From: Bacteroidia bacterium | GTDB taxonomy: Bacteria; Bacteroidota; Bacteroidia; UKL13-3 | DNA length: 35,065 nucleotides | Direction of reading: 5' to 3' | Assembly (NCBI GenBank): GCA_018058135.1 | Contig: JAGPCK010000031.1 | Location: forward strand, 1-35,065 | Shown: positions 8,457-17,782 of the stretch, one piece after another | How the letters are laid out: every line of letters starts with the position of its first letter | Numbering within the stretch: the first letter of the stretch is position 1 | Made by a program: the position numbers and the translations under genes | Notes under the pieces: generated by a model | What the model saw: the letters and a program-made list of their open reading frames with translations, nothing else | What the model was told of the DNA's origin: nothing | Database searches by the model: none

Positions 8457-10769
8457 ATGAGACTTAACCTTCTTTTAGTTTTTATATACTTGTTATTGAG
8501 CCATACTGTGGCTTTTGCACAATCTGTAACCATTAGCGGAACGGTAAAAGACGCAAATAACCTGATGCCGGTGAAATCGGTTTCGGTTAAATCAGGCAGA
8601 CAAAATACTTCGGTTACGGATAGCTTAGGTCGTTTTTCACTCACACTGTCGCCAGGCAGACACACCCTGATTTTTACCTGCATAGGCTACAAGCAGTTAA
8701 TGCGCACGGTTAACACCACCACCAACATTACGCTTGATGTAGAAATCACTCCCGCAGTTAATCAACTCAATCAGGTAGTGGTTTCGGCCAGCCGGCATGA
8801 AAAAAAATTAGCACAGGAAGTAGTGTCCATGAACATTATTAAGCCTGAATTTATTGTGAATACCAACTCAGTTGATTTAGCCGCAGTAGTCAATCGTGTG
8901 CCCGGTGTAAATGTAGTAGACGGACAAGCGACCATTCGCGGAGGAGTAGGGTATTCCTATAACACAGGCAGCAGGGTAATGGTGTTGCTGGACGATATGC
9001 CTTTGATGGGACCCGAAGCAGGCGACCTGCAATGGAAGTTTTTACCTATTGAGGCGGCTGAGCAAATTGAGGTAGTTAAAGGTACCAACTCCGTTCTTTA
9101 CGGTTCATCGGCTTTAAACGGGAGCATTAATGTACGCACCGGTTGGCCGGGTAAAACTCCCGAGACCAAACTGTCTACTTTTCATACCATTTTTCAGAAC
9201 CCCAAACGCAAGGAAATGATTTGGTGGAAAACAGGTTCGCAACCCAACCAAACAGGCACGTTTTTTACGCACAAGCAACAGTTTGGTAACTTTGATTTGG
9301 TGTGGACGGGTAACGTATTTTCTTATGATAATTTTTTGCAGCAAAATGATGAACACCGTATTCGTACATATGTGAAAACCCGCTACCGTTCAAAGAAAAT
9401 TGAAGGATTAAGTTATGGCTTAAATGCCAATGTGCTGTATGAAAAAGCCGGAAGATTTTACTTGTGGGAGAACGCAGATTCAGGAGCATACAAACCTTTT
9501 TCAGGCAACGAGGAACAATTTCCCATGCGGATTTTTTCCATTGACCCGCACTTTACGTATGAGAAAAAAAACGGTACCCGACATTTGTTAAAAATGCGGC
9601 ACTATGATATTACCCGTTTTGCTGATAAAATCAGATTCCCGCTTGGCCGTGGGGCTAAAGCCAACTTGTTTTCATTAGATTATAGTTACAAAACTAAACT
9701 CACTAAAAATTTAATAAGCACCAGTGGTATATACGTTACTTCATTAGTAGCAAGAAGCAACAATTACCCTGGTAAGTTCAAAGGCTACTCCGGTGCAGTG
9801 TATACGCAACTGGATTATATGTACAATCGATGGTCGGCAGTAGCGGGTATGCGCTATGAACTGAATGCTATAGGGGGAGTGAGCTACACTCCGCGGCCTT
9901 TAATACGTGGTGGTTTAAATTACCGTGCAGCTAAACAAACCTTTTTGCGCTTGTCTTACGGAGAGGGGTATCGTTTCCCAACAGTGGCAGAACGTTATGT
10001 GCAGGATTTAGCAGCCGATTTGAAAATTGTTCCTAACCCGTCATTACAAAGCGAGCGGGGGTGGACAGGCGAAGTAGGCGTGCAGCAAGGATTTAAAGTA
10101 GACCAGTTCAGCGGTTCAGTAGACTACGCGGTTTACTGGATGGAATATACCAATTTGATTGAATACAACTTCGGACAACATGAGCCTCCTACACTTGAAA
10201 ATCCGTTGGGTGTAATCGGATTTAAGCCAAAGAACATTGGCAGGGCAAGGGTAGCCGGTATGGAGTTGAGTGTAACCGGAGAAGGACGTATAGGGCCGGT
10301 ATTTGTGCGCACACTTTGCGGAGCCACACTTAGCTATCCGGTTAATCTGAATAAAGATACTGCTGCACGAAAAGCAGGAAATTACATAGGCGACTTTTTT
10401 GATAATACGGGAAGTATTGACAGCATCAACCTGCAAAATATTTTGCCCTACCGTAACCGTAAATTACTTAAAGCGGATGTGGAAGTTGAGTACAAACGTT
10501 TCTCAGTAGGCTATTCCGCATTTTATTACGGTGCTTATGAAAATATTGATTTTTACCTGTTGTTGTTAGTGCCGGGCTTAAATACTTTCATGAAAAAAAC
10601 GGGTAGCGGAGATTGGGTACACAACATGCGATTTGCGTGGAAAGCTTCTGATAAATTAACAGCCGCATTTCTTGTAAACAATGTGGCAAATCATGAATAC
10701 GCTTTGCGACCTGCAAAGATGGATGCTCCCCGCAATTTTACCTTACAAATGCGTTACCTGTTCAGGTAA
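8457..10769 (+). CDS. TonB-dependent outer-membrane receptor
   Basis: A 770-residue outer-membrane active transporter, energised by TonB. Order of domains: signal peptide (LLLVFIYLLLSHTVAFAQ); a carboxypeptidase-regulatory-like beta-sandwich (~23-105, SVTISGTVKDANNLMPVKSV); the plug (~115-225) with NRVPGVNVVDGQATIRGG, VMVLLDDMPL and IEVVKGTNSVLYGSSALNG; and the 22-strand barrel to the C-terminal FTLQMRYLFR. No SusD partner lies next to it, so glycan uptake is not implied. The architecture fits siderophore, cobalamin or metal receptors, and the ligand is unknown. It is convergent with the T9SS cargo gene (3 bp apart). A TonB protein lies at 16905-17699, but general use of one TonB is common. 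Confidence 0.93.
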   Translation: MRLNLLLVFIYLLLSHTVAFAQSVTISGTVKDANNLMPVKSVSVKSGRQNTSVTDSLGRFSLTLSPGRHTLIFTCIGYKQLMRTVNTTTNITLDVEITPAVNQLNQVVVSASRHEKKLAQEVVSMNIIKPEFIVNTNSVDLAAVVNRVPGVNVVDGQATIRGGVGYSYNTGSRVMVLLDDMPLMGPEAGDLQWKFLPIEAAEQIEVVKGTNSVLYGSSALNGSINVRTGWPGKTPETKLSTFHTIFQNPKRKEMIWWKTGSQPNQTGTFFTHKQQFGNFDLVWTGNVFSYDNFLQQNDEHRIRTYVKTRYRSKKIEGLSYGLNANVLYEKAGRFYLWENADSGAYKPFSGNEEQFPMRIFSIDPHFTYEKKNGTRHLLKMRHYDITRFADKIRFPLGRGAKANLFSLDYSYKTKLTKNLISTSGIYVTSLVARSNNYPGKFKGYSGAVYTQLDYMYNRWSAVAGMRYELNAIGGVSYTPRPLIRGGLNYRAAKQTFLRLSYGEGYRFPTVAERYVQDLAADLKIVPNPSLQSERGWTGEVGVQQGFKVDQFSGSVDYAVYWMEYTNLIEYNFGQHEPPTLENPLGVIGFKPKNIGRARVAGMELSVTGEGRIGPVFVRTLCGATLSYPVNLNKDTAARKAGNYIGDFFDNTGSIDSINLQNILPYRNRKLLKADVEVEYKRFSVGYSAFYYGAYENIDFYLLLLVPGLNTFMKKTGSGDWVHNMRFAWKASDKLTAAFLVNNVANHEYALRPAKMDAPRNFTLQMRYLFR

Positions 10770-10772
10770 AGC

Positions 10773-11507
10773 TTAGTGTTTAACCAGGATTTTGTGTGTA
10801 GTAAGTTTGTCGCCTGATTTCAGTTGAATGAGGTACAAACCTGAAGGCCATTGACTGCTGTTTATATTTTCATCACTTTGTGTTGTTGAAACACCAAGTT
10901 CTTTTTCTAATACCACATTGCCCAGCAAATTGCATACAGTTAATTTACCCGTGTTGCTAATAGGAGCCAGTTTCAATTGAATAGATTGGTTAGCGGGGTT
11001 GGGATACACGCTGAACAATTTCCCTTCACCTATTTGCGGACCGGTGGAAACTGTAGCAAGAATTTTAAAATCGTATATGCCAGAGTCAATTCTAGATAAA
11101 GGAATGGTACCACCTATTAAGGTATTGGTTTGAATTCTTATTTTGATGGGGTAGTCACCTACTTGTGCGAGTGTAGGGGTGCCGGTTATAACGGCACAAC
11201 CATTACTTCCACCGGCAAAATTGCAGTTAGCCTTGTTGCAATTGTATACAAAGCCTGAAGGAATACCTTCCATTGCCAATATTTTGCTGTTTTGAACACT
11301 TACTGCAACGGGCGTCCCGTTATAACTTAGTATTGTGTCTTTAGGTACCCTGAAATAAACCACCTGACTGTATGCTGAGCCTGCAATGGCGTTGTCCAAA
11401 AATTCTGGTTCTATGTAGTTGGTCATTCCCGCACGTGGTGTGCATTGTGCATAGGCACTAACCAAACTGGCTGCCAACAGGCTTAATACAAGGTATATTT
11501 TTCTCAT
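10773..11507 (-). CDS. Secreted protein with type IX secretion sorting domain
   Basis: A 244-residue protein with signal peptide (MRKIYLVLSLLAASLVSAYA), a cysteine-containing middle region (NCNKANCNFAGGSNGC followed by ITGTPTLAQVGDYPIKIRI, which looks Ig-like), and a type A T9SS C-terminal domain. The C-terminal domain shows the usual FSVYPNPANQSIQLKL, then GLYLIQLKSGDKLTTHKILV. It is therefore exported by the type IX system and anchored at the surface or released. The start at 11507 is preferred over the ATG at 11519, because the latter would lie almost on the transcription start predicted from the TAnnTTTG box at 11528-11535. The molecular function of the mature part is unknown. Confidence 0.88.
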   Translation of the reverse strand: MRKIYLVLSLLAASLVSAYAQCTPRAGMTNYIEPEFLDNAIAGSAYSQVVYFRVPKDTILSYNGTPVAVSVQNSKILAMEGIPSGFVYNCNKANCNFAGGSNGCAVITGTPTLAQVGDYPIKIRIQTNTLIGGTIPLSRIDSGIYDFKILATVSTGPQIGEGKLFSVYPNPANQSIQLKLAPISNTGKLTVCNLLGNVVLEKELGVSTTQSDENINSSQWPSGLYLIQLKSGDKLTTHKILVKH

Positions 11508-11527
11508 TTTGTAATGCATTAATACTC

Positions 11528-11535
11528 CAAAGATA
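11528..11535 (-). promoter_or_regulatory. TAnnTTTG -7 box for the T9SS cargo gene
   Basis: Minus-strand TATCTTTG ends 20 bases before the preferred ATG at 11507 and 8 before the alternative ATG at 11519. It supports the downstream start. Confidence 0.5.
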
Positions 11536-11623
11536 CTCTATTTAGATGATTGGTTGTATGTTAAGTGTTTAAATGCGAAAACTTTTTTACCTTGCGCGCC
11601 CTCCAGACTAACATACTTTATCC

Positions 11624-13711
11624 ATGCCATTTGCCTCGCCAACCAGATTTTTGTTACTTGCTTCATTGCTCTACACGTTTTGTTTGCAAAGTTCCTGCGA
11701 GCAAAGTAATGGTATTACACACAAGCCTGTAAATACAGAGTTTAAACAATCGGTTGATGCAAAAAAGGATTACTACACACTACATCCACAGTATTTGTAT
11801 GAAGCGCTGCACTATTTTGATTCCTGCTATAGTCAGGTAAATGAACCCGGTTTTGAAGACGTGTTTCTCTACTACACCAGCATGTCAGGTATGTGTTTTT
11901 ATTCGGTGCAATATTCTATGGCTATTAAATATGCCGATACACTGGAGAAAAAATTAGCTCCGCATATTGCATCTTCACCCAGAAGCATGGAAATGTACGT
12001 GAGTACCCTTTTCATTCGAGGGGATAATTATATGGCATTGGGTAAATACCAGGAAGCGTTTTCCAATTATTTTAAGGCAAAAAATATTTTATCGCAAAAC
12101 AGTAGTGGCTGTGTGGTAGCTAATTATTCTTACCGCATTGGCATGGTGATGTACGGGCAGAAAAAATATGATGAAGCAAAAAAATTATTTACAGATTGTT
12201 TCTACCGTATGTATGAATGTGGTGTTGAGGAAAAGGCCCCCATGAAACAACAAGCCCTGCTGGATAATGTGGGGTTGTGTCATTACCATCTGGGAAATAA
12301 CGATAGTGCCTTGTATTATTTCAAAAAAACGATTGAATTTATTGACTTGCACCAGAATGTCTTAAAAGAAAAATATGCAGATGCGGATTTTGTTCAAATA
12401 GCTAAAGGAGTAGTTTACGGGAACATGGCTAAAGTGTACCGCAAGCAAAAAGACTACAAAAGATCAGAAGAGTTGTATAAAAAGAGTATAGAAATTAATC
12501 TGAAAAAAGGATACGATGTACATGATGCTAAACTGGCTATGCTGGAGCTGGCTTCACTCTATGAGGAAACAAAAGATGCCGAGGCACTTGAAAAAACGTT
12601 GCTTACATTTGGAGCAGTATTAGACAGTTTGCCCAATGTTCAGCAAATTATGAACTGGCACCAACTCTATTCTGATTACTACCAGATGAAAAAAGATTAT
12701 GCCAGTGCATTTTATCACCTGAATCAGCTAAACCACTTGCATGATTCACTCAAAAGTACTGAGGTCAATAAAAATCAACCCGATATTCAGCAGCAGTTTG
12801 GTTACTATGAAAAGCAATACGAGAATGAACTGCTAAAGAAGGATAATGAAGAAAAACAATTCTCTCTTACTGTTACGGCCCTTCTTGCCGCATTAATTAT
12901 ATTGGGTAGCTTTTTTGTTTACTATGCCTACCACCGTTCAAAGAAAGACGTACATGTACTCAGGCAACTGAATGAGCAAATTAATACACAAAAAACACAG
13001 TTGGAAAGTGCCCTCAGTGCCCTTGAAGAAAACAATCATGCTAAAGACCGTATTTTACATGTGGTGGCACATGACCTGCGAAATCCTATCTCGGCTATTT
13101 CTTCCATTTCCATGTTGCTTAATGATGAGTTTAGTGAAACTCAAAAGAATGGAAAGGAGCTTGCTGCACTTATCAATACCACCTGTGGCAATGCACTCGA
13201 GCTTATCGGGGACTTGCTAGAAACATCCAATTCTCAGTTGTTGCCTGTTGAGCCTGAACCGGTAGATGTAAATACGCTGTTGAGTAACTGTGTAAACCTG
13301 TTGCGGTTTAAAGCCGATGAAAAAGGACAAACCATTGAGTTAACTAAACTCAGTAGTTCGAGAACCATTTTTGCAGACCGCGAAAAAATGTGGCGCATGC
13401 TCAACAACCTTATCGTAAACGCACTCAAGTTCAGTCCTGATAAGTCTGTGGTGAAGGTAACGGCTGAGGCCAAGGAGAATTTCCTGCTGCTTTCAGTAAA
13501 AGATTTTGGCATTGGCATTCCGGCTGATATGCAACCGAAAATATTCGACATGTTTACTTCTGCAAAACGTTCAGGCACCAAAGGAGAAAAATCTTTCGGG
13601 TTGGGCCTTTCCATAGTGAAGCAGTTTGTCACAGCACACCACGGCCGCGTGTGGGTGGAAAGCGAGCCTGGCAAGGGTGCCATCTTTTTTGTTGAACTTC
13701 CCTGGCAGTAG
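11624..13711 (+). CDS. TPR-containing sensor histidine kinase
   Basis: A 695-residue membrane sensor kinase. An N-terminal hydrophobic signal or anchor is followed by a periplasmic TPR region (~60-385, for example GKYQEAFSNYFKAKNI and DYKRSEELYKKSIEI), one membrane helix (~TVTALLAALIILGSFFVYYA), a coiled coil, a HisKA dimerisation domain with phospho-acceptor H483 (VVAHDLRNPISAI), and a HATPase_c domain. The ATPase domain has N-box NNLIVNALKFSP, G1 DFGIGIP and G2 FGLGLSIVKQF. All catalytic boxes are intact. It has no receiver domain and no adjacent response regulator, so the partner is elsewhere. It is followed by the restriction-modification islet. Confidence 0.92.
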   Translation: MPFASPTRFLLLASLLYTFCLQSSCEQSNGITHKPVNTEFKQSVDAKKDYYTLHPQYLYEALHYFDSCYSQVNEPGFEDVFLYYTSMSGMCFYSVQYSMAIKYADTLEKKLAPHIASSPRSMEMYVSTLFIRGDNYMALGKYQEAFSNYFKAKNILSQNSSGCVVANYSYRIGMVMYGQKKYDEAKKLFTDCFYRMYECGVEEKAPMKQQALLDNVGLCHYHLGNNDSALYYFKKTIEFIDLHQNVLKEKYADADFVQIAKGVVYGNMAKVYRKQKDYKRSEELYKKSIEINLKKGYDVHDAKLAMLELASLYEETKDAEALEKTLLTFGAVLDSLPNVQQIMNWHQLYSDYYQMKKDYASAFYHLNQLNHLHDSLKSTEVNKNQPDIQQQFGYYEKQYENELLKKDNEEKQFSLTVTALLAALIILGSFFVYYAYHRSKKDVHVLRQLNEQINTQKTQLESALSALEENNHAKDRILHVVAHDLRNPISAISSISMLLNDEFSETQKNGKELAALINTTCGNALELIGDLLETSNSQLLPVEPEPVDVNTLLSNCVNLLRFKADEKGQTIELTKLSSSRTIFADREKMWRMLNNLIVNALKFSPDKSVVKVTAEAKENFLLLSVKDFGIGIPADMQPKIFDMFTSAKRSGTKGEKSFGLGLSIVKQFVTAHHGRVWVESEPGKGAIFFVELPWQ

Positions 13712-13814
13712 GAGAGAGCATGCTCTCATTTGTGGGCTTATTTAGTAGGTTCTAAATAATAAAAACGTGTATATTTACACAATTGGTTTGTGATGATACG
13801 GACCACAGTGGATG

Positions 13815-13838
13815 TTCTAATTTGTGATTTAATTAGAA
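13815..13838. repeat. 8-bp inverted repeat upstream of the restriction-modification gene
   Basis: TTCTAATT at 13815-13822 and AATTAGAA at 13831-13838 are perfect inverted copies separated by 8 bases. It could be an operator-type site or a hairpin; nothing in the sequence decides. Confidence 0.5.
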
Positions 13839-13848
13839 GAGGAAGAGG

Positions 13849-13930
13849 CGTGTAAAGAGGGACTTTCAAACACGACTCCGAGGGAAGGTGAGGGTGACAC
13901 CTACCTGACCCGATGGGCGTAAGCGTAACG
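13849..13930 (+). other. Possible structured RNA or leader element
   Basis: A locally G/C-richer block. CGTGT (13849-13853) pairs with ACACG (13870-13874), and inside it AAAG (13854-13857) pairs with CTTT (13863-13866). Next, AGGTG (13886-13890) pairs with CACCT (13898-13902), while GGGT in that loop (13892-13895) can pair with ACCC at 13908-13911, a pseudoknot-like arrangement. GCGT (13917-13920) can also pair with a downstream ACGC. This is inspection of base pairing only, with no known RNA family matched. Confidence 0.2.
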
Positions 13931-13990
13931 CGACCATATGACCGTTGATAATTTCGCGACAACTTTGGATGAAAAAAAGATTTTTAGACA

Positions 13991-13998
13991 TATCTTTA
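13991..13998 (+). promoter_or_regulatory. Near-consensus -7 box for the restriction-modification gene
   Basis: TATCTTTA differs from TAnnTTTG only at the last base and ends 17 bases before the ATG at 14016. It supports that start over an in-frame ATG at 13938, which lies upstream of the box. Confidence 0.35.
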
Positions 13999-14015
13999 CT
14001 GCTAAGACGATAAAA

Positions 14016-16802
14016 ATGATAACCAAAGAGCAAGCATATAAGAAAATAAAAAAACTTGTTGAAAGTTTCACGGAAAATATCGGAGAAAAGGCATCTTTAA
14101 ACGAAACACAAACCCGTAGAGAATATATTGACCCTTTTTTTACAGCATTAGGTTGGGACGTGGACAACACACAGGGAAAAACAAATGCATACAAAGAAGT
14201 TATACACGAATACAAATTAAAAATTGAAGGGAAAACCAAAGCCCCCGACTATTCTTTTCGTAACGAAAAAGGCAATTCTAAATTTTTTCTTGAAGCAAAG
14301 AAACCAAGTGTAAACATTAAAGAAGAATACGACCCTGCCTATCAAGTTCGGCTTTACGGTTGGAACAATAAATTAAACATTTCGGTACTTACCGACTTTG
14401 AGGAATTTGCAGTTTACAACTGCCAAAAGAAACCTAAAAATGGAGACAAACCTAACATTTGTCGAATAGAATATTTTACTTTCAAAGACTATTTAGATAA
14501 ATTTGATTTCCTTTGGGACACTTTCTCAAGAGAGGCTGTAATCCAAAATAGTTTAGATATTTACGCTTCAAAAAGCACAGAAAGAGCAACGGAAACAGTT
14601 GACAAAGATTTTTTAAATACATTAGAAATTTGGCGTAAAGAAATTGCAACAAATATTGCCATTCGCAATCTATCATTTACAGAAGAAGAAATTAATTTTA
14701 CTGTTCAACAAACTTTAAATAGAATAATATTTTTGCGTTTCTGCGAAGCAAGAAATATTGAGCAAGACGGAAATTTAAAAACAGTAGTTTCGTATGGCAA
14801 TTACTACGAAAATCTTTATCAACTGTTTTTAAAAGCAGACGAAAAATACAACTCAGGACTTTTTGATTTTAAGAAAGATAAACTTTCTAAGAATTTACAA
14901 ATAGACAACAAGGTTTTAAAACTCATTGTTGATAGTCTTTATCCCGACAAATCAATTTATAAGTTTGATTACATTCCTGTTGAAATTTTAGGTTATGCTT
15001 ACGAACAATTTCTTGGTAGCGTTATTCGATTAACAGCAGGACACAGAGTTAAAGTAGAACAAAAGCCCGAAGTAAGAGAAGCAAACGGAGTATTTTATAC
15101 ACCTGAATACGTTGTTAGATTTATTGTAGAAAATACAGTTGGAAAATTAATAGAGGGAAAAACGCCAGAACAAATAAGCAAAATTAAAATACTTGACCCT
15201 GCCTGCGGCAGTGGTAGTTTTTTAATTGCAGCGTTTGACTATCTGATTAACTATCATCAACAGTATTATACTAAGCAAACTTACTCAACCAAAAAACAAG
15301 GCAAAACAAATCCGCTTGATGCAAATGGTTATTTGACAGCTAACACGAAAAAACAAATTCTTCTCAACAATATTTACGGTGTGGACTTAGATTCACAAGC
15401 AGTAGAAGTGACAAAACTTTCATTGATGTTAAAAGCAATGGAAAACCAAACACAGGCTTCTATACTATCGCAAATGTCGCTATGGCACGAGAGAGTTTTA
15501 CCCAATTTAGATAAAAATATTAAATGTGGAAATTCGTTAATCTCAAATGATTTTTACAGCAGTCAAATTGACTTTGAGCCAGAAGCAGAGAAAAAAATAA
15601 ATGCTTTTGATTGGGAAAAAGAGTTTAAAGAAATTTTCAATAACAATGGTTTTGATTGTATAATAGGAAATCCACCTTATTTGAAACTCACTAAAAACAA
15701 TACTGACAACGACATTTTACAATATTACAATCAAACTTATAAAAGCATACACGGTGGAAGTTCAAAAAATTTATTTCAATTATTCATTGAAAAAATTGCA
15801 AAACTAAAACCAAAATATTTTTCGTTCATCGTTCCCGAAGCACTATTAACAACTGGAAGCAACAGCATTGTTAGAAAAATTTTAATAGATAATTTGAATA
15901 TTCAAAAATTGGCAATATTTGACCATTTCGTTTTTGAACAAGCAACAATAGGCACAACAGTTTTTATTTCTGAAAACAAAAAGCATAAACCCGACACCGA
16001 AATTATTTTAATGGATAAATTCGGTAAAGAAAAGGCAAGCAAGCAAGTTGATATTAAAGCTACGGACGAACTTTGGGAAACGCTCACAAACAACGAACAT
16101 GACAGCATTCTAAAACAAATGCAATATTCATCGACTCCAATGAAACAACTTGTAGAAATGAGTAAAGGAATGGTTGTAAAAGATAGAGATGAGGTAATGG
16201 AAAGTAAAAAAACAAAAACAAATCTTCCGTTTTTGTTAGGTAAAAATATGAATCGTTACACGCACAGTTATACTAATTATGCAACTTATGACAATCTTAC
16301 AATTATTGGCGGGACAAATAAATTATCCAAACACATACAAATACCAAGACTTTTAATTCGTAGAACAGGAAGTATATTATGTGCTACTTATAGCGACCAA
16401 GCCGAATTAATTGAAAGTACAATTTATATTGCGACATCAAACAAAATCAATCTTAAATATTTGTTGGGGGTGCTAAATTCAAAAGCTCTTACTTTTTACT
16501 TAAAACAAAAACTAATAACAAACGCACAAGGTTTTCCTCAAATACTAATGGGACAGTTAGACCAACTACCAATACCAAACGTAAATGTGAAAAATAAAGC
16601 ACAAAAAGAACAACACGACAGTATCGTTAAGTACGTTGACAATTTATTGCAACTATACGAACAATTATTAGACACAAACTCACAATCACGGACAACTTCA
16701 ATTAAAAGGAAAATTGCTTTTTTTACAGAGGAAATTGACAAAGAAGTTTTAAATCTATATGGACTTAAAAGTGTAGATAGAAAAACAGTTGAAAACGCCT
16801 AA
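14016..16802 (+). CDS. Single-chain type IIG-like restriction endonuclease/adenine methyltransferase
   Basis: A 928-residue protein combining cleavage and methylation. The N-terminal nuclease has a PD-(D/E)XK core: P77-D78 (APDYSF) and E93-A-K95 (FFLEAKKP). A helical linker (~200-370) follows. The methyltransferase has AdoMet motif I LDPACGSGSFL (D394) and catalytic motif IV NPPY (N552-Y555), typical of N6-adenine methylation. The C-terminal ~700-900 region should be the target-recognition domain. Size and order match Eco57I-like enzymes; no separate R, M or S subunit is adjacent. The gene is more A/T-rich than the neighbours and uses AAA, TTA and ATA heavily, pointing to transfer. It lies between the kinase and tonB genes, which would otherwise be convergent neighbours. 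A BREX or Dnd role is not indicated, and the recognition sequence cannot be read from the protein. Confidence 0.88.
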   Translation: MITKEQAYKKIKKLVESFTENIGEKASLNETQTRREYIDPFFTALGWDVDNTQGKTNAYKEVIHEYKLKIEGKTKAPDYSFRNEKGNSKFFLEAKKPSVNIKEEYDPAYQVRLYGWNNKLNISVLTDFEEFAVYNCQKKPKNGDKPNICRIEYFTFKDYLDKFDFLWDTFSREAVIQNSLDIYASKSTERATETVDKDFLNTLEIWRKEIATNIAIRNLSFTEEEINFTVQQTLNRIIFLRFCEARNIEQDGNLKTVVSYGNYYENLYQLFLKADEKYNSGLFDFKKDKLSKNLQIDNKVLKLIVDSLYPDKSIYKFDYIPVEILGYAYEQFLGSVIRLTAGHRVKVEQKPEVREANGVFYTPEYVVRFIVENTVGKLIEGKTPEQISKIKILDPACGSGSFLIAAFDYLINYHQQYYTKQTYSTKKQGKTNPLDANGYLTANTKKQILLNNIYGVDLDSQAVEVTKLSLMLKAMENQTQASILSQMSLWHERVLPNLDKNIKCGNSLISNDFYSSQIDFEPEAEKKINAFDWEKEFKEIFNNNGFDCIIGNPPYLKLTKNNTDNDILQYYNQTYKSIHGGSSKNLFQLFIEKIAKLKPKYFSFIVPEALLTTGSNSIVRKILIDNLNIQKLAIFDHFVFEQATIGTTVFISENKKHKPDTEIILMDKFGKEKASKQVDIKATDELWETLTNNEHDSILKQMQYSSTPMKQLVEMSKGMVVKDRDEVMESKKTKTNLPFLLGKNMNRYTHSYTNYATYDNLTIIGGTNKLSKHIQIPRLLIRRTGSILCATYSDQAELIESTIYIATSNKINLKYLLGVLNSKALTFYLKQKLITNAQGFPQILMGQLDQLPIPNVNVKNKAQKEQHDSIVKYVDNLLQLYEQLLDTNSQSRTTSIKRKIAFFTEEIDKEVLNLYGLKSVDRKTVENA

Positions 16803-16904
16803 CCGTTTGTTGCAAATTTCTAGGCTACTTACACTTACAACAGCATTAAACTAGTGATGACACGAACCGAGGCCGAGTAAATGAAGATGAGCGTTTACCT
16901 CCGT

Positions 16905-17699
16905 TCAATGCACTTCATACGTAACCGGTAACATCATTCTTACATACACCGCTTTGTTGCCCATTTTGCCGGGGTTCCATTTGGGCATTTGTTCAATCGT
17001 TTTCATCAAACTTTCTTCCATGCCCCAGCCGTTTTTAGAGATGGCTTTAATATCCGAAATATTGCCATCAGGGCCCACCACAAAACTGACCACAATACGT
17101 GTGCGCTCCACATCTGCACCTTCCTGTACTTTTAAATTGTCCTGAATAAAACGGTGCATGGCCTGTATACCATCTGGAAATTCGGGCATCACTTCCGGTA
17201 TTAAAGTGGCATTATTGGCAGAGGCACCCGGTGTTTCTTTCGTGTTGTCATTGGTATTAGGGTTGTTTCCTGTTCCTGTGTTAGGGTCAGGGAAGGGAGT
17301 AGTATTGCCGCTGTAGGTAGTGGGGGAGGGAGTGGAAAAAGTATCATCCAAAGTTGTATCAATAGGAGTCTCCACAATTACCGGAGGTGAATTGGTTGCA
17401 CTGTTTCCGCCTGCAGGTGGTGATGGCGGTTTGATCTCCTCAGGTACATCTATATCAGGTAATGCAGGATCAAAAATAACTGTTCCATCGTCAATAATTT
17501 GTTTAATCTCTTTTGGCGATAATCTGGCTATGCCTATGGCAACTCCTGTAATAAGGAACAAAGAGGTAAGCACAATAAGGTAAGATTTGAGTACGGTACG
17601 GTCGTACTCTTCGCGAAGCACATAAGCTCCGTAGGATTTGTTTCGGTTTTCAAAAACAATTTCTTCCCAATTGTTTTTGTTGTCAGCATAGTGGTTCAT
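16905..17699 (-). CDS. tonB: TonB energy-transducing protein
   Basis: A 264-residue inner-membrane protein that couples the proton-motive force to outer-membrane receptors. It has a short cytoplasmic N-terminus (NKNNWEEIVFENRNKSYGAY, common in Bacteroidota TonB), one membrane helix (~39-60, SYLIVLTSLFLITGVAIGIA), a Pro/Thr/Asn-rich periplasmic linker (~90-165) and the TonB C-terminal domain (~175-264, VVSFVVGPDGNISDIKAISK and PKWNPGKMGNKAVYVRMMLP). No exbB or exbD is next to it. It lies 83 bp downstream of the peroxiredoxin gene on the same strand. The annotation is secure at family level. Confidence 0.92.
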   Translation of the reverse strand: MNHYADNKNNWEEIVFENRNKSYGAYVLREEYDRTVLKSYLIVLTSLFLITGVAIGIARLSPKEIKQIIDDGTVIFDPALPDIDVPEEIKPPSPPAGGNSATNSPPVIVETPIDTTLDDTFSTPSPTTYSGNTTPFPDPNTGTGNNPNTNDNTKETPGASANNATLIPEVMPEFPDGIQAMHRFIQDNLKVQEGADVERTRIVVSFVVGPDGNISDIKAISKNGWGMEESLMKTIEQMPKWNPGKMGNKAVYVRMMLPVTYEVH

Positions 17700-17782
17700 A
17701 AGGTTGAATTTTATAACTCAACGCCTCATGAATACGGGCAAGTATTTAAGTTAAAGTACAGAAAGGTCTTTTGACACAAACC

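Larger units (their letters stand above)
13712..14015 (+). other. Gene-free 304-bp stretch before the restriction-modification gene
   Basis: No credible coding frame was seen. It contains a 14-bp perfect palindrome just after the kinase stop (13714-13727), a short 5-bp hairpin (13767-13780), an 8-bp inverted repeat (13815-13838), a G/C-richer block with several possible stems (13849-13930), and an imperfect -7 box (13991-13998). It probably contains the left boundary of the horizontally acquired islet. Confidence 0.5.

Noticed and set aside
13714..13727. The palindrome GAGAGCATGCTCTC as terminator of the TPR kinase gene
   Set aside because: It has no loop and no T-tract after it, so a standard intrinsic terminator is not supported.
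16797..16870. Integron attC site at the end of the R-M gene (GCCTAAC fits the RYYYAAC pattern)
   Set aside because: No matching GTTRRRY core was found downstream at a usable distance, no folded attC arms, and no integrase nearby. The match overlaps the stop codon and is likely chance.
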